A DNA stretch of 64,000 nucleotides from Paraburkholderia fungorum (GTDB taxonomy: Bacteria > Pseudomonadota > Gammaproteobacteria > Burkholderiales > Burkholderiaceae), in the NCBI RefSeq assembly GCF_900099835.1, contig NZ_FNKP01000002.1, forward strand, positions 2,232,001-2,296,000, given 5' to 3'. The position numbers were made by a program, and so were the translations under genes. Under the pieces are notes generated by a model. That model saw only the letters and a list, made by a program, of their open reading frames with translations. It had not been told where the DNA came from and made no database searches. Below, piece after piece: positions 17,830 through 25,119 of this stretch. Each line of letters opens with the position of its first letter. Position 1 is the first letter of the stretch.

Positions 17830-18869
17830 TGCTTTCTCTTGATGCGCGGCAGTCGGTTCTTGAGCGTCAAGGCCGGCTTCTCGAGCAGGTGCCACGAAGC
17901 GAAGGAGATCACCAGCACGATCGGCAGGCTGATCATTGATATGGTTGCCGCCTCCGGGTGTGGTCCCAGAGCATGCGCGACAGTCTGCTGCACGGGAAAG
18001 GCGTAAAGGTAGACGCCATAGGATACGTCGCCTACCTTACTGATCGCTGCGGAGACCTTTGAATGCATCTGGGCTGTGATTAGCGAGATCAAAGGCAAGG
18101 TGATGATGGCCACTACCTCGGCGATCGATGATTGAGCGAAAAATGCGAACGCCAGAATCGATACGAACAGCACTTCCTTGTTCTTGACCCAATGATCTGG
18201 GGCGAATGCGAAAGCTGCGCCGATGAAGTACAAAATGCCCAGTCGCATCAACTGGGAATACAGCATGACCCGAAGGACGACGCCGTTATCCGTGAAAACC
18301 GTCGACGGGACGGCGAAGTGCAGCCATGCGAATGTCAGCGCTATCAGCACGCAGCCGCGAAAATTCAGGCATCTCGTTATGCCTGCGACCGCGACCAGAA
18401 GGTACATGAACGCCTCTAGCGGGAGCGTCCAGAGCGATCCGTTCACAACGTTCGGAATGGGGTTTGTCGCAAAAACACCAGGCAGCTCGTACCTGATGTC
18501 CAGAAGCAGGGTTCGCAGATAATCGGCCGTCTTCGCGTGGGTAAAGTATTGATGCAAAGACAGCGGCGTCAGAATCGGGCCCAGCACAAATACGCTGAGC
18601 AGGACCACGCAGAAAAGCGCTGGGAAAAGCCTGAGCAATCGCTTGACGATAAATTCGACCGCCCCGGAACTGCGATAGTAAGACCCAGCAATGAGATAGC
18701 CGCTGATGACAAAGAAAACGTCGACAGCAAGTTCTCCGCCTGATCCGTAACGCGTAAAAGCAGCGACAGGTTCTGATGGGGCGGTGGCAGACAGCGGGAA
18801 ACTGTGGCTCAGAAGGACCGCGATGGCTGCAATGAGGCGTATCAGGTCGAAGCTATTTTTTCTGTTCAT
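17805..18869 (-). CDS. Acyltransferase 3 family membrane protein (probable O-antigen/surface acetylase)
   Basis: 354 residues with about ten membrane helices. The N-terminus NSFDLIRLIAAIAVLLSHSF (conserved His 22) and FFVISGYLIAGSYY near residue 55 are signatures of acyltransferase-3 proteins such as OafA, which acetylate lipopolysaccharide or other glycans at the inner membrane. It lies next to the tail fibre gene and reads against it; prophages often carry such enzymes to alter the receptor of the host cell. The acyl donor and target are not deducible from sequence. Confidence 0.8.
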   Translation of the reverse strand: MNRKNSFDLIRLIAAIAVLLSHSFPLSATAPSEPVAAFTRYGSGGELAVDVFFVISGYLIAGSYYRSSGAVEFIVKRLLRLFPALFCVVLLSVFVLGPILTPLSLHQYFTHAKTADYLRTLLLDIRYELPGVFATNPIPNVVNGSLWTLPLEAFMYLLVAVAGITRCLNFRGCVLIALTFAWLHFAVPSTVFTDNGVVLRVMLYSQLMRLGILYFIGAAFAFAPDHWVKNKEVLFVSILAFAFFAQSSIAEVVAIITLPLISLITAQMHSKVSAAISKVGDVSYGVYLYAFPVQQTVAHALGPHPEAATISMISLPIVLVISFASWHLLEKPALTLKNRLPRIKRKHYAVGAGK

Positions 18870-19029
18870 GGTGGGTCTCTAGAACCGTAAATCTTACACC
18901 ACGTTTCCCCATGAAACGGTCGCCAATACCGAGTAAGTATTGCCCCTGGATTGACAGGGGCGTTACTTTACTTCCTGGCCAATCACTATCCGGACTTGCT
19001 CCGCTCAAGCAGCCGTTGCAAATTGACGA
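18870..19029. other. Gap between acyltransferase and PhyH-like genes
   Basis: 160 bases on the minus-strand side of the acyltransferase start. Possible promoter for that gene; no clear motif. Nothing else seen. Confidence 0.3.
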
Positions 19030-19872
19030 TTAAACCAGTTCAACGGCTTGTGAAGCTTTGATCGAATTGATTTGTTCGACGACTTCTGGCGGGATTGTGT
19101 GGTGTGCTCGATCAATCCAGAAACCGCATCCGCTCGGAACCAGCGACCGGCCTGAAGTGATGACGTCGGGTTCTGAGTAGTAGTGGAAAACCAGCGATTT
19201 TCTTGTTTTCGACTTGTCGTTGATCGGGCTGCCACCGTGAAGCAAGTGGGCATGCCAAATCAGCACGTCGCCCTTCTTGGCGGAGAAGCGAGTTTTTGTC
19301 AGCGCAGCTTCAGCTACAGAGCGGTCCATATAGGCATGCCACTCGCCCATCTCCGCCGGCACGCTGGCAATGCTACCGGTACTGAAGCGCATTTGTTCGA
19401 TCTTGTGGCTGCCCGGATAGTACTCGAGTTGGCCAGCATCTTCATGCGCATCTTCCAGGGCGACCCAGATGGCAATTAGATGGCCATGGGTGATGGGCGT
19501 GAGATACAGGGTGTCGACGTGGGCCGGCTGGGCGCTTCCCTGCTCAAAATACAAGCTGCCTTCTAGGGCGGGGGCGAAGCCTAGCAAATCGCGCAAAACC
19601 GGGAGAATTCGGTCGTCAAGAGCCAAGCCTCTGACTTCTTCCATCTCGAGATGCAGGTCGTTTATCTTGACGCGACCGTTTCGGAGTTCGTCATCGGATA
19701 TAAGTCCGAGAACGGTTCGCTTCCCGTGTTCGACCACATCGACCGGAATTGAAAGAGGACGCTCCTCAACCTTTGCCCGGATTGAGGCCAATACCGCGTC
19801 AACTTCTTCACTGGAAAATACAGAAGGCAGGACGGCAAAGCCGTCTCTATGAAATTGATCTTTTGGGTCCAT
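19030..19872 (-). CDS. Phytanoyl-CoA dioxygenase (PhyH)-like Fe(II)/2-oxoglutarate oxygenase
   Basis: 280 residues. The facial triad is visible: H118 and D120 in the HVD motif, the distal His in LLHGGSP (H212), and the 2-oxoglutarate-binding Arg in KTRKS (R224). The fold covers the whole length. Substrates of PhyH-type enzymes vary widely (lipids, sugars, antibiotics, nucleotides), so none is assigned. It reads in the same direction as the acyltransferase, 160 bases upstream of it. Its GC content looks lower than that of the structural genes, consistent with transfer. Ribosome site is weak. Confidence 0.78.
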   Translation of the reverse strand: MDPKDQFHRDGFAVLPSVFSSEEVDAVLASIRAKVEERPLSIPVDVVEHGKRTVLGLISDDELRNGRVKINDLHLEMEEVRGLALDDRILPVLRDLLGFAPALEGSLYFEQGSAQPAHVDTLYLTPITHGHLIAIWVALEDAHEDAGQLEYYPGSHKIEQMRFSTGSIASVPAEMGEWHAYMDRSVAEAALTKTRFSAKKGDVLIWHAHLLHGGSPINDKSKTRKSLVFHYYSEPDVITSGRSLVPSGCGFWIDRAHHTIPPEVVEQINSIKASQAVELV

Positions 19873-20057
19873 TTTCTGGGGTTTTTTAAAAGGCGGTTGA
19901 TTTTATTTAGTAAAAACTCGCGCCAAGTCATTCCCGCATAAACGGGGTTCCCGACCAGACTTGGTCGACCGCGATTATGGCATGTCTTTCCGGCACTTCA
20001 ATCAACCGGTAACAATGACGTGGCGTCACAGACACGCTAGGTCCATCGGCGAGATTT

Positions 20058-20777
20058 TCAGAATGTATAGTTCGCCGACAGCATGAATTCGCCCTTGATG
20101 CCCGCCGGCACGTTCTTTCCCTGCCATGCTCCGATCGGTGCATAGAGATAGTTTGCGCGCACCGAGAATGGACCTTTGGCGATGGACGCGCCGAACAGCG
20201 CTCCGAGCTGAATTCGCGGCGGGTGCGTGAGCGTTTCCTGAGTCCCTGCAGGCCCGAAAATGCCGTCCGACTGAGCGGTGGCAATTGCCGTCCACGTGCT
20301 CTTGTAGAGCGCCGGCCCAGCTTCGACGCCGATCTGCCATCCAGAGCCGAGATCCCAATATGGCTCAAACGTCAATGAGATGGCTTGCATGCCGCCGGTG
20401 CTGTCGAACTTGCGAAAGTCGCCGCAATTATTATCGACGCAAGACTGAGTGACGACGCTGTAGCCACCCTGCTGGCCGACATTTGAGAAGTCTGCCGCGT
20501 CCTGCGGGTTCATCGATGACCATTTGACCTTGCCGAAGTTGGAGTAAGTCAGGTGGAAGCGCAGCCCCGGCTTCCATGAGCGCGGCGGTGCTTCGATGGC
20601 ATTGAGGACGATGCCAGCGCGGCCGCCGTAGCTGCCGTTAGGCGTCGAGTGGCTGAAGCCTTTAGAGAAGTAGACGCCGTCGCCAACGGGTGTGGCTGAA
20701 GTGACGCCAAGCCCTGCCTCAAAGCCGAACCAGCTTTGTTCGGCGTGCGCGCTTGCTGCGGCACAGCCGAGCGACAT
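20058..20777 (-). CDS. Outer-membrane beta-barrel protein
   Basis: 239 residues from the ATG at 20777, with a signal-peptide-like start ending ASAHA before EQSWFGFEAG, alternating beta strands and a C-terminal aromatic residue (NYTF), all typical of outer-membrane barrels. The ATG follows the regulator's stop by 2 bases (TAG CG ATG), so translation is probably coupled. The leader from this ATG has only 12 residues and no basic residue; the in-frame stretch upstream (YKWRAAAIA) would complete a signal peptide but lacks a standard start. The barrel may serve as a prophage-coded surface change. Confidence 0.68.
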   Translation of the reverse strand: MSLGCAAASAHAEQSWFGFEAGLGVTSATPVGDGVYFSKGFSHSTPNGSYGGRAGIVLNAIEAPPRSWKPGLRFHLTYSNFGKVKWSSMNPQDAADFSNVGQQGGYSVVTQSCVDNNCGDFRKFDSTGGMQAISLTFEPYWDLGSGWQIGVEAGPALYKSTWTAIATAQSDGIFGPAGTQETLTHPPRIQLGALFGASIAKGPFSVRANYLYAPIGAWQGKNVPAGIKGEFMLSANYTF

Positions 20778-20779
20778 CG

Positions 20780-21082
20780 CTATGGCTGCGGCTCTCCATT
20801 TGTATCCAGGTCGATCGTGGCTCCGGCCTGGCGCATACGTTCCAAAACGCGGTCGATAGCCTCTGCGCCCAGCTCGATGCGTGCGAGGCCGAAGAACAGC
20901 GTCTGCGCTCCGATGTCCCTCCGCTTCTCCCCCGCTTCCGTGTATCCCCGCCAATGACGTCCGCTCGACAGTCCGAACAGTTTTGCCATCTGCGCGCTCG
21001 ACAGGCCGAGTTCGTCCTTGAGGCGCTGAAGCTCTTCCGCAGAAGGTGCCTTGTACTTCATGTCGAAGTGATCCAGTGCCAT
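20780..21082 (-). CDS. Small HTH regulator-like protein upstream of OMP
   Basis: 100 residues. Residues about 26-50 (SSAQMAKLFGLSSGRHWRGYTEAG) form an XRE-type helix-turn-helix pattern. The C-terminal half is helical and may dimerise. Its stop lies 2 bases before the ATG of the outer-membrane protein, so the two form one unit. It may control this pair or prophage genes nearby. No strong ribosome site precedes ATG 21082; an alternative start is the Met at residue 8 (21061). Confidence 0.62.
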   Translation of the reverse strand: MALDHFDMKYKAPSAEELQRLKDELGLSSAQMAKLFGLSSGRHWRGYTEAGEKRRDIGAQTLFFGLARIELGAEAIDRVLERMRQAGATIDLDTNGEPQP

Positions 21083-21208
21083 TAAAGGCGCGAAAAAATC
21101 GGTTCATGTTTTTCCTCTCGGAGATGGTGGCCGCGCCAAGTGCGCTTCCAGTAGTTCTCAGGGTAGGCGCAATGCGCCTACTTGTCAATCATCAAATCAC
21201 ACGACCAG

Positions 21209-21232
21209 TAGCCGCCATCGAGCGGCTTTTTC
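21209..21232 (+). terminator. Intrinsic-type hairpin before holin gene
   Basis: GCCGC (21211-21215), loop of 6, GCGGC (21222-21226), then a T-rich run. It precedes the holin gene by about 25 bases and reads in its direction. Confidence 0.55.
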
Positions 21233-21255
21233 TTTTTCATCCGGGGTTTCTCCAC

Positions 21256-21465
21256 ATGTCCATTGGCGAACAACTCGCAGACATCAGCCGCAGCGACGTC
21301 ATTGCGAGCGCGGCAAAAGTCACGCCTCCCGTTTCAGTCGCCAGCCTGACCCTCTTGGGTTATCCGATTGCCGATTGGGTCTTGTTGCTAACGGCTCTTT
21401 ACACAGGTCTACAGATTTGGGTCCTTGTTCGCGACAAGTTTCTTTTGAGGCACCGCAAGCATTAG
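21256..21465 (+). CDS. Holin
   Basis: 69 residues beginning MSIGEQLADISRSD. ATG 21256 is preferred over in-frame codons further upstream because the usual holin N-terminus starts here. A hydrophobic region (about 29-58, VASLTLLGYPIADWVLLLTALYT then IWVLVRD) and a Lys/Arg/His-rich C-terminus fit small phage holins. It is followed after 9 bases by the muramidase gene, the normal holin-endolysin order. Confidence 0.78.
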   Translation: MSIGEQLADISRSDVIASAAKVTPPVSVASLTLLGYPIADWVLLLTALYTGLQIWVLVRDKFLLRHRKH

Positions 21466-21474
21466 GAGTTATCC

Positions 21475-21960
21475 ATGAACCTCGTCTTGCTCGAAGCCGA
21501 GCTGCGCCGCGATGAGGGTGTGCGGTACACGCCATACCTCGATACTGCAAAGCCACCGAAGCACACGGTCGGCGTCGGCCACAACATCGACGTCTCCCCC
21601 CTTCCTACTGACTGGACGTTCCCGCTCAGCGATGCGCAAGTGAATCAACTTCTCGCGCGCGACATATCAACCAGCGTGGCCAAGCTCAACGCGGCGCTGC
21701 CGTGGTGGCAACATCTGGATGATGTCCGTCAACGGGTCGTAGCCAACATGTGTTTCAACATGGGTATTGGTAACTCTGCGACTGGGACTGGCTTGCTCGG
21801 CTTCAAGAGTGCTTTGGGCGCAATGCAGCGCGGTTCATATGCAATCGCTGCTGCTGCCATGAAAAACAGCGCGTGGTACGGCCAGGTGGGCGCCCGCGCA
21901 CAACGTCTCTGTCAGGCGATGGAGACCGGAATAATGCCGATCATTGCCGGCGTCGCCTGA
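21475..21960 (+). CDS. GH24 muramidase (phage endolysin)
   Basis: 161 residues. Catalytic Glu 14 in RRDEGVR, Asp 23 in YLDTA and Thr 31 in HTVGVGH correspond to the T4 lysozyme triad. The length matches T4-type lysozymes. No signal peptide or SAR helix is visible, so release depends on the holin. It hydrolyses the N-acetylmuramic acid to N-acetylglucosamine bond. GGAG precedes the ATG. Confidence 0.86.
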   Translation: MNLVLLEAELRRDEGVRYTPYLDTAKPPKHTVGVGHNIDVSPLPTDWTFPLSDAQVNQLLARDISTSVAKLNAALPWWQHLDDVRQRVVANMCFNMGIGNSATGTGLLGFKSALGAMQRGSYAIAAAAMKNSAWYGQVGARAQRLCQAMETGIMPIIAGVA

Positions 21961-21965
21961 CGCCC

Positions 21966-22172
21966 TCACCACATCCCCGCCTTGAACTCTTCCTCATCCC
22001 ATCCGTATTTCCAAGCGGCGTGCCGCGGCGTTCCTGCTGAGAACGGGTTCTTCTTGTCGCCTCGGGCATGCGCCTCACGGCCTAACTGAACGGCCCGCTC
22101 CTCTTCGTCAGTGAATGAGAGGGTTGGTGGATCGACATCGCCAAAAATCAAATTCCTGAGACGTTTCAACAC
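21966..22172 (-). CDS. Small ribosome modulation factor-like / CrpP-like protein
   Basis: 68 residues from GTG 22172, with GGAGG six bases upstream. The C-terminal half, with GREAHARGDKKNPF and HAAWKYGWDEEE, follows the RMF/CrpP pattern (G-x-x-A-x-x-x-G and a Trp-x-x-Gly-Trp end). RMF binds ribosomes in hibernation; CrpP was described in fluoroquinolone resistance. It reads against the lysis genes, so it may be expressed in the lysogen. No proof of function. Confidence 0.6.
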   Translation of the reverse strand: MLKRLRNLIFGDVDPPTLSFTDEEERAVQLGREAHARGDKKNPFSAGTPRHAAWKYGWDEEEFKAGMW

Positions 22173-22222
22173 GCTTGCCTCCGGCGTTTGTAATCCCGGG
22201 AGTATGCCACTTTGAATAACAC

Positions 22223-22245
22223 AGCCGCCTACGGGCGGTTTTTTT
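22223..22245 (+). terminator. Intrinsic terminator downstream of muramidase
   Basis: CCGCC (22225-22229), TACG loop, GGCGG (22234-22238), then seven T. It precedes the HNH-like gene by a few bases. Confidence 0.6.
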
Positions 22246-22251
22246 ACGCCT

Positions 22252-22683
22252 ATGAAAATCGCACACGAACACGAACAGAAGGAAACGTTGGCGTTCTCGG
22301 TCTTCTACCCGGACCACCCGCCTCGCACCGAGTCAGCGCTGTTCCGAAAGACAAAGCATCACCTTGTCGCGGTGCTTGACACCCCATGTTGGGTATGCGG
22401 CACGAAGGAGAAACGCGAGGTCCATCACTGGCACGCCGAATGGGCAGACAGCGAAGGAATCGACTGGGACAAGATGCGGGCGCTTCATCCGGCCTTCCCA
22501 TGGTCGACGTTTAACGAGCCGTCCGACTTCATCGACAGTGAATACAACATGCGCATTCTCTGCGAAAAGCATCACCGCGGAGTCGGTCACGGCATCCACA
22601 TGGTTCCGCTACCCATCTGGGAAATGCAGCGCATCAAGCGCGACGATTTCATTTTCAGCGAAGACGAAAAGGAGCAAGCATGA
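22252..22683 (+). CDS. HNH-like nuclease domain protein
   Basis: 143 residues. C46-x2-C49, the HHWH block at 58-61, N99, and C104-x2-H107 with H108 give the HNH zinc and catalytic pattern, with a partial beta-beta-alpha layout. It sits within the lysis cassette rather than beside a terminase, where phage HNH proteins usually assist DNA packaging. A homing-type or damage-related role is also possible. No ribosome site is apparent before ATG 22252. Confidence 0.62.
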   Translation: MKIAHEHEQKETLAFSVFYPDHPPRTESALFRKTKHHLVAVLDTPCWVCGTKEKREVHHWHAEWADSEGIDWDKMRALHPAFPWSTFNEPSDFIDSEYNMRILCEKHHRGVGHGIHMVPLPIWEMQRIKRDDFIFSEDEKEQA

Positions 22684-22889
22684 ACCCCACATCAAGCATC
22701 CAAACCGGCGCGATCACAATGACCGCCGCCTCGCTTGTGCCGATCATCGATTGGATCGCTCAGGCTATGCACGTTGTCATTCCGATGGAAGCGCAGCTGC
22801 AGATTTCGGCATTGGTCATCACGGCTGGCCACGCGGCGTACAACTACGCGATCGCGCGTGCTGCCGCGAAGTCTGCTCCCGCCGCATGA
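22680..22889 (+). CDS. Second small membrane protein in lysis cassette (holin- or antiholin-like)
   Basis: 69 residues. Hydrophobic stretches at about 14-30 and 44-60 suggest one or two membrane passes. Its start overlaps the HNH stop (ATGA) and its stop overlaps the next gene's start (ATGA). The place suggests an antiholin, second holin or spanin partner. The length is too short for a normal i-spanin coiled coil. Confidence 0.55.
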   Translation: MNPTSSIQTGAITMTAASLVPIIDWIAQAMHVVIPMEAQLQISALVITAGHAAYNYAIARAAAKSAPAA

Positions 22890-23086
22890 TCCGCCTCGCG
22901 CTCTGCCTGCTGCTGGGCGGCTGCACGTCGATTCAAATCCTTCCGTCGCTCAATACCACCACCTATGACGTCAACGGTGCGCTGATCTATATCGAGCCCG
23001 ATCCGATGACCAACTACTCCGCTGCCGTCACCTATTCCACTACGACCGGCTACAAGTTGAAGCTGGGCGCGAAGTGGAAATTCTGA
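22886..23086 (+). CDS. Small lipoprotein in lysis cassette
   Basis: 66 residues. A type II signal peptide with lipobox LLGGC places the lipidated Cys at residue 13. The start overlaps the preceding gene by 4 bases. Small outer-membrane lipoproteins next to holins are often o-spanins (Rz1-type), but Rz1 is Pro-rich and this one is not. It may substitute for a spanin. Confidence 0.6.
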   Translation: MIRLALCLLLGGCTSIQILPSLNTTTYDVNGALIYIEPDPMTNYSAAVTYSTTTGYKLKLGAKWKF

Positions 23087-23107
23087 ATCCCACCTGAAGG
23101 AACCACC

Positions 23108-23551
23108 ATGAAGAAGATCATCGCCGCTTTTGCGGCTGGCATCGTTGCGCTCGCTCTTGGCGCATGCTCGACGTCGCAACTCTCGACCGCTCAGCAACTC
23201 TTCGCATCCGATTGCTCGGTTGTGAATGCTGACCTGCAAGCGCTCTCGACGTCGACGCTTTTGAATGCCGATCAGCAAGGCAAGATCACCCAACTACTGA
23301 CCGCGAACAAAGCGGTGTGCTCGGCAGTCGCATCTGCTGACGTGTCGACGTTGAAGAACATCAATGACTCGTTGCTGCCGGCCGCGATCATCGTCGTGTC
23401 TGCTGTCCCGGCGATTCCGAATCAGCCGGCGATCCTGCTTGCACTCAACACGATTGGACCGGTCCTGCAGCAGCTCGTAGACCAAGCAATCACAGCGTCG
23501 ACTGCCTCGAGCGCTACTGCCGCATCGGCTCCGGTTGCTGCGAGTCAGTAA
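23108..23551 (+). CDS. Lipoprotein of unknown function
   Basis: 147 residues, with lipobox LGAC (lipid-modified Cys at 20), then an Ala/Ser/Thr-rich, mostly helical mature part. AAGGA precedes the ATG. The stop overlaps the lipase start (TAATG). It is translated just before the lipase, and its size and composition suit a periplasmic partner or chaperone. Confidence 0.6.
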   Translation: MKKIIAAFAAGIVALALGACSTSQLSTAQQLFASDCSVVNADLQALSTSTLLNADQQGKITQLLTANKAVCSAVASADVSTLKNINDSLLPAAIIVVSAVPAIPNQPAILLALNTIGPVLQQLVDQAITASTASSATAASAPVAASQ

Positions 23552-24147
23552 TGACTCCGCGCGACTTCGCGCTGTTGGCCCAAGAAGCGTACGCAGCGAC
23601 TCCAGATATTGGCGTCGCCGATAGCGCCTCGCGGGCTATCGTGCGCCATACGGCTGATGGACTTTGCATCGCGTTTCCGGGCACTGACAACCTCGACTGC
23701 TGGGGAGCTGATTTCGACGTCGCGCCGATCACGGTTCCGGGCATCGGTGTCGTGCATCGCGGCTTCTGGCAGTCGTGGCAGGCGATTGCCGCACAGGTCA
23801 TCACGACAATCGGCGATCAACCGGTGACACTCGTCGGGCACTCCCTCGGCGCCGCTATCGCAATCCTCGCGGCAGCATCAATGACTGTCGCTGGCAACCC
23901 GCCAGTGGCCGTCTATGCGTTCGAGCCTCCGCGCATCAGCCCTGACCTTGCCGTCAGAACGCTGCTCGTCAAAGTGCCGTTGCATCTCTACAAGAATGGC
24001 AATGATCTGGTCACGGATGTTCCGCCTGGTTGGCAGCATGCAGGGCTGTTGACTCACATCGGTACGCCAGCGTTGCCCTTCTCGAACATCCGCGACCATG
24101 CAATCAGTCGCGTCATTAACGCATTTCCGTCTGGAGCGCCAGTCTAG
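23551..24147 (+). CDS. Class 3 lipase-family hydrolase
   Basis: 198 residues. GHSLG (96-100) supplies nucleophile Ser 98; Asp 152 in NGNDLVT and His 183 in DHAIS complete a catalytic triad of the lipase class 3 fold. There is no signal peptide. It may cut host membrane lipids during lysis, aid phage release, or act on lipids from competitor cells. Class 3 lipases occur in some prophages of Burkholderia relatives. The start overlaps the lipoprotein stop. Confidence 0.75.
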   Translation: MTPRDFALLAQEAYAATPDIGVADSASRAIVRHTADGLCIAFPGTDNLDCWGADFDVAPITVPGIGVVHRGFWQSWQAIAAQVITTIGDQPVTLVGHSLGAAIAILAAASMTVAGNPPVAVYAFEPPRISPDLAVRTLLVKVPLHLYKNGNDLVTDVPPGWQHAGLLTHIGTPALPFSNIRDHAISRVINAFPSGAPV

Positions 24148-24238
24148 TCCAGTCGTAATTTCAGTAGGAATCCTATTGATTTTATCTATGACGACAGGCG
24201 AACGGCTGTAAACCCGCTTAACAAGCGGTATGTTGTAC

Positions 24239-24332
24239 GTGGAGTGAATGCCTAGGAGACGTCCTAGGCAAGATAGGTAGGCGATGCCATAGGACTAGCA
24301 TCGCTCGCCGGTTCGAATCCAGCCACTCTGCA
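24239..24332 (+). ncRNA. tRNA-like cloverleaf element in prophage
   Basis: 94 bases. GTGGAGTG (24239-24246) can pair with CACTCTGC (24324-24331) with two wobbles. Inside are TGCCTAGGA/TCCTAGGCA (24249-24270), GCGATGC/GCATCGC (24281-24304) and a T-arm-like GCCGG TTCGAAT CCAGC (24307-24323) with one mismatch. A T-loop of TTCGAAT is diagnostic of tRNA, but D- and anticodon arms are not standard: the first arm is 9 bp with a 4-base loop and the second has a 10-base loop. An alternative 4-bp arm with a 7-base loop (GGCAAGA) at 24263-24277 has no U33. No 3' CCA is encoded. It lies between the convergent lipase and small minus genes. Confidence 0.3.
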
Positions 24333-24345
24333 TCTGTTGCATCCC

Positions 24346-24371
24346 GTCCGAGGCATTGCGCTTCGGACGGC
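24346..24371. terminator. Hairpin between convergent genes
   Basis: CCGTCCGA pairs with TCGGACGG around an 11-base loop. No T-run follows, so this is a candidate bidirectional stop or an RNA-processing hairpin between the tRNA-like element and the gene at 24380. Confidence 0.35.
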
Positions 24372-24379
24372 ACCCCTCT

Positions 24380-24580
24380 CTAGCTCGCTTCGTGCGACGC
24401 GCCAATTTCCATAAGTCGAGCCATCACCCGCCCACGATAGTCAATATCCGCCTCGTCTGTTCGACGCTTGATATTGACCATGGACAAACACCCAATTCCA
24501 TCCAGAGCGTAGCCGCTCACAATCGCGGCCATACCAATCAAGTCCCTGTCGTGCCAATCCTTTTCGCCGCACGTGAACAT
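24380..24580 (-). CDS. Small prophage protein, unknown
   Basis: 66 residues from ATG 24580 with GGGAGG upstream. It starts MFTCGEKDWHDRD and has an RxRxMARLMEIG pattern near the end. No known domain. It is part of a four-gene minus-strand run of short genes (24380-25389) with good ribosome sites and small gaps. Confidence 0.6.
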   Translation of the reverse strand: MFTCGEKDWHDRDLIGMAAIVSGYALDGIGCLSMVNIKRRTDEADIDYRGRVMARLMEIGASHEAS

Positions 24581-24608
24581 CCCGCCTCCCGCGCATAGTG
24601 CACATCAA

Positions 24609-24902
24609 TCAGCCCGCCTCATGCGGCGGCGCATCCTTCAGCCATTCCAAAACTTCTGGGTTCACAGAAAACACAGGCTCCGTCGCCCAAGTCTCGAGCG
24701 CATCTGCCCACTGCTCAAACTCATGCTCAGTGAAGTCGAATTCGCCCTCAATTCGTCCGCATCCTTCGTCACGCAGAAACGCATATCGCACCCGCTGGCC
24801 GTCCCAGTAGGCAACGGCAAAGTCAGTGAGATTGGCGACGGTGCCGAGTGGCTTGTCGCGCAATTGCTCGGCTAGTTGTTTGTGGAGCTGGTCGGGTGTC
24901 AT
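24609..24902 (-). CDS. Small acidic prophage protein
   Basis: 97 residues from ATG 24902, preceded by GGGAGG at 8 bases. This start is chosen over the longer reading because of the ribosome site. Acidic C-terminal half with aromatic residues (FDFTEHEFEQWADALE). No family recognised. The next gene upstream ends 10 bases before it. Confidence 0.65.
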   Translation of the reverse strand: MTPDQLHKQLAEQLRDKPLGTVANLTDFAVAYWDGQRVRYAFLRDEGCGRIEGEFDFTEHEFEQWADALETWATEPVFSVNPEVLEWLKDAPPHEAG

Positions 24903-24912
24903 CGTATCCTCC

Positions 24913-25113
24913 CTATCTATCTGCGAAGCCGTCCTGTTCGTCATCGGACCCTGTTGCCCTGACCCAGTGAACACAACCTTGATCCGGCATCGCCTGAACA
25001 TACTTCCGATCACTGCGCATACAAAGGCAGCACGCACCGCCTGCGAGTTCGGATGCCCAATGCTCGCATCCTCGGCATGGTCTGGGTGTCCCATATGGAT
25101 TGGCTAGTGCCAT
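24913..25113 (-). CDS. Small Cys-rich prophage protein
   Basis: 66 residues. Cys residues are spaced C-x2-C near 13-16, then CCLC near 28-31, and a later CVHW, which would suit a small metal-binding knuckle. It is too short to assign. AAGGA precedes the ATG at 25113. It belongs to the same minus run. Confidence 0.55.
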   Translation of the reverse strand: MALANPYGTPRPCRGCEHWASELAGGACCLCMRSDRKYVQAMPDQGCVHWVRATGSDDEQDGFADR

Positions 25114-25119
25114 GGCGCG

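Noticed and set aside
24239..24332. Calling the cloverleaf element a functional tRNA
   Set aside because: No U33 anticodon loop, no normal D-arm, no CCA; kept only as tRNA-like.
24609..25094. Longer start for the gene at 24609
   Set aside because: ATG 24902 has a strong GGGAGG site and the extension overlaps the upstream gene.
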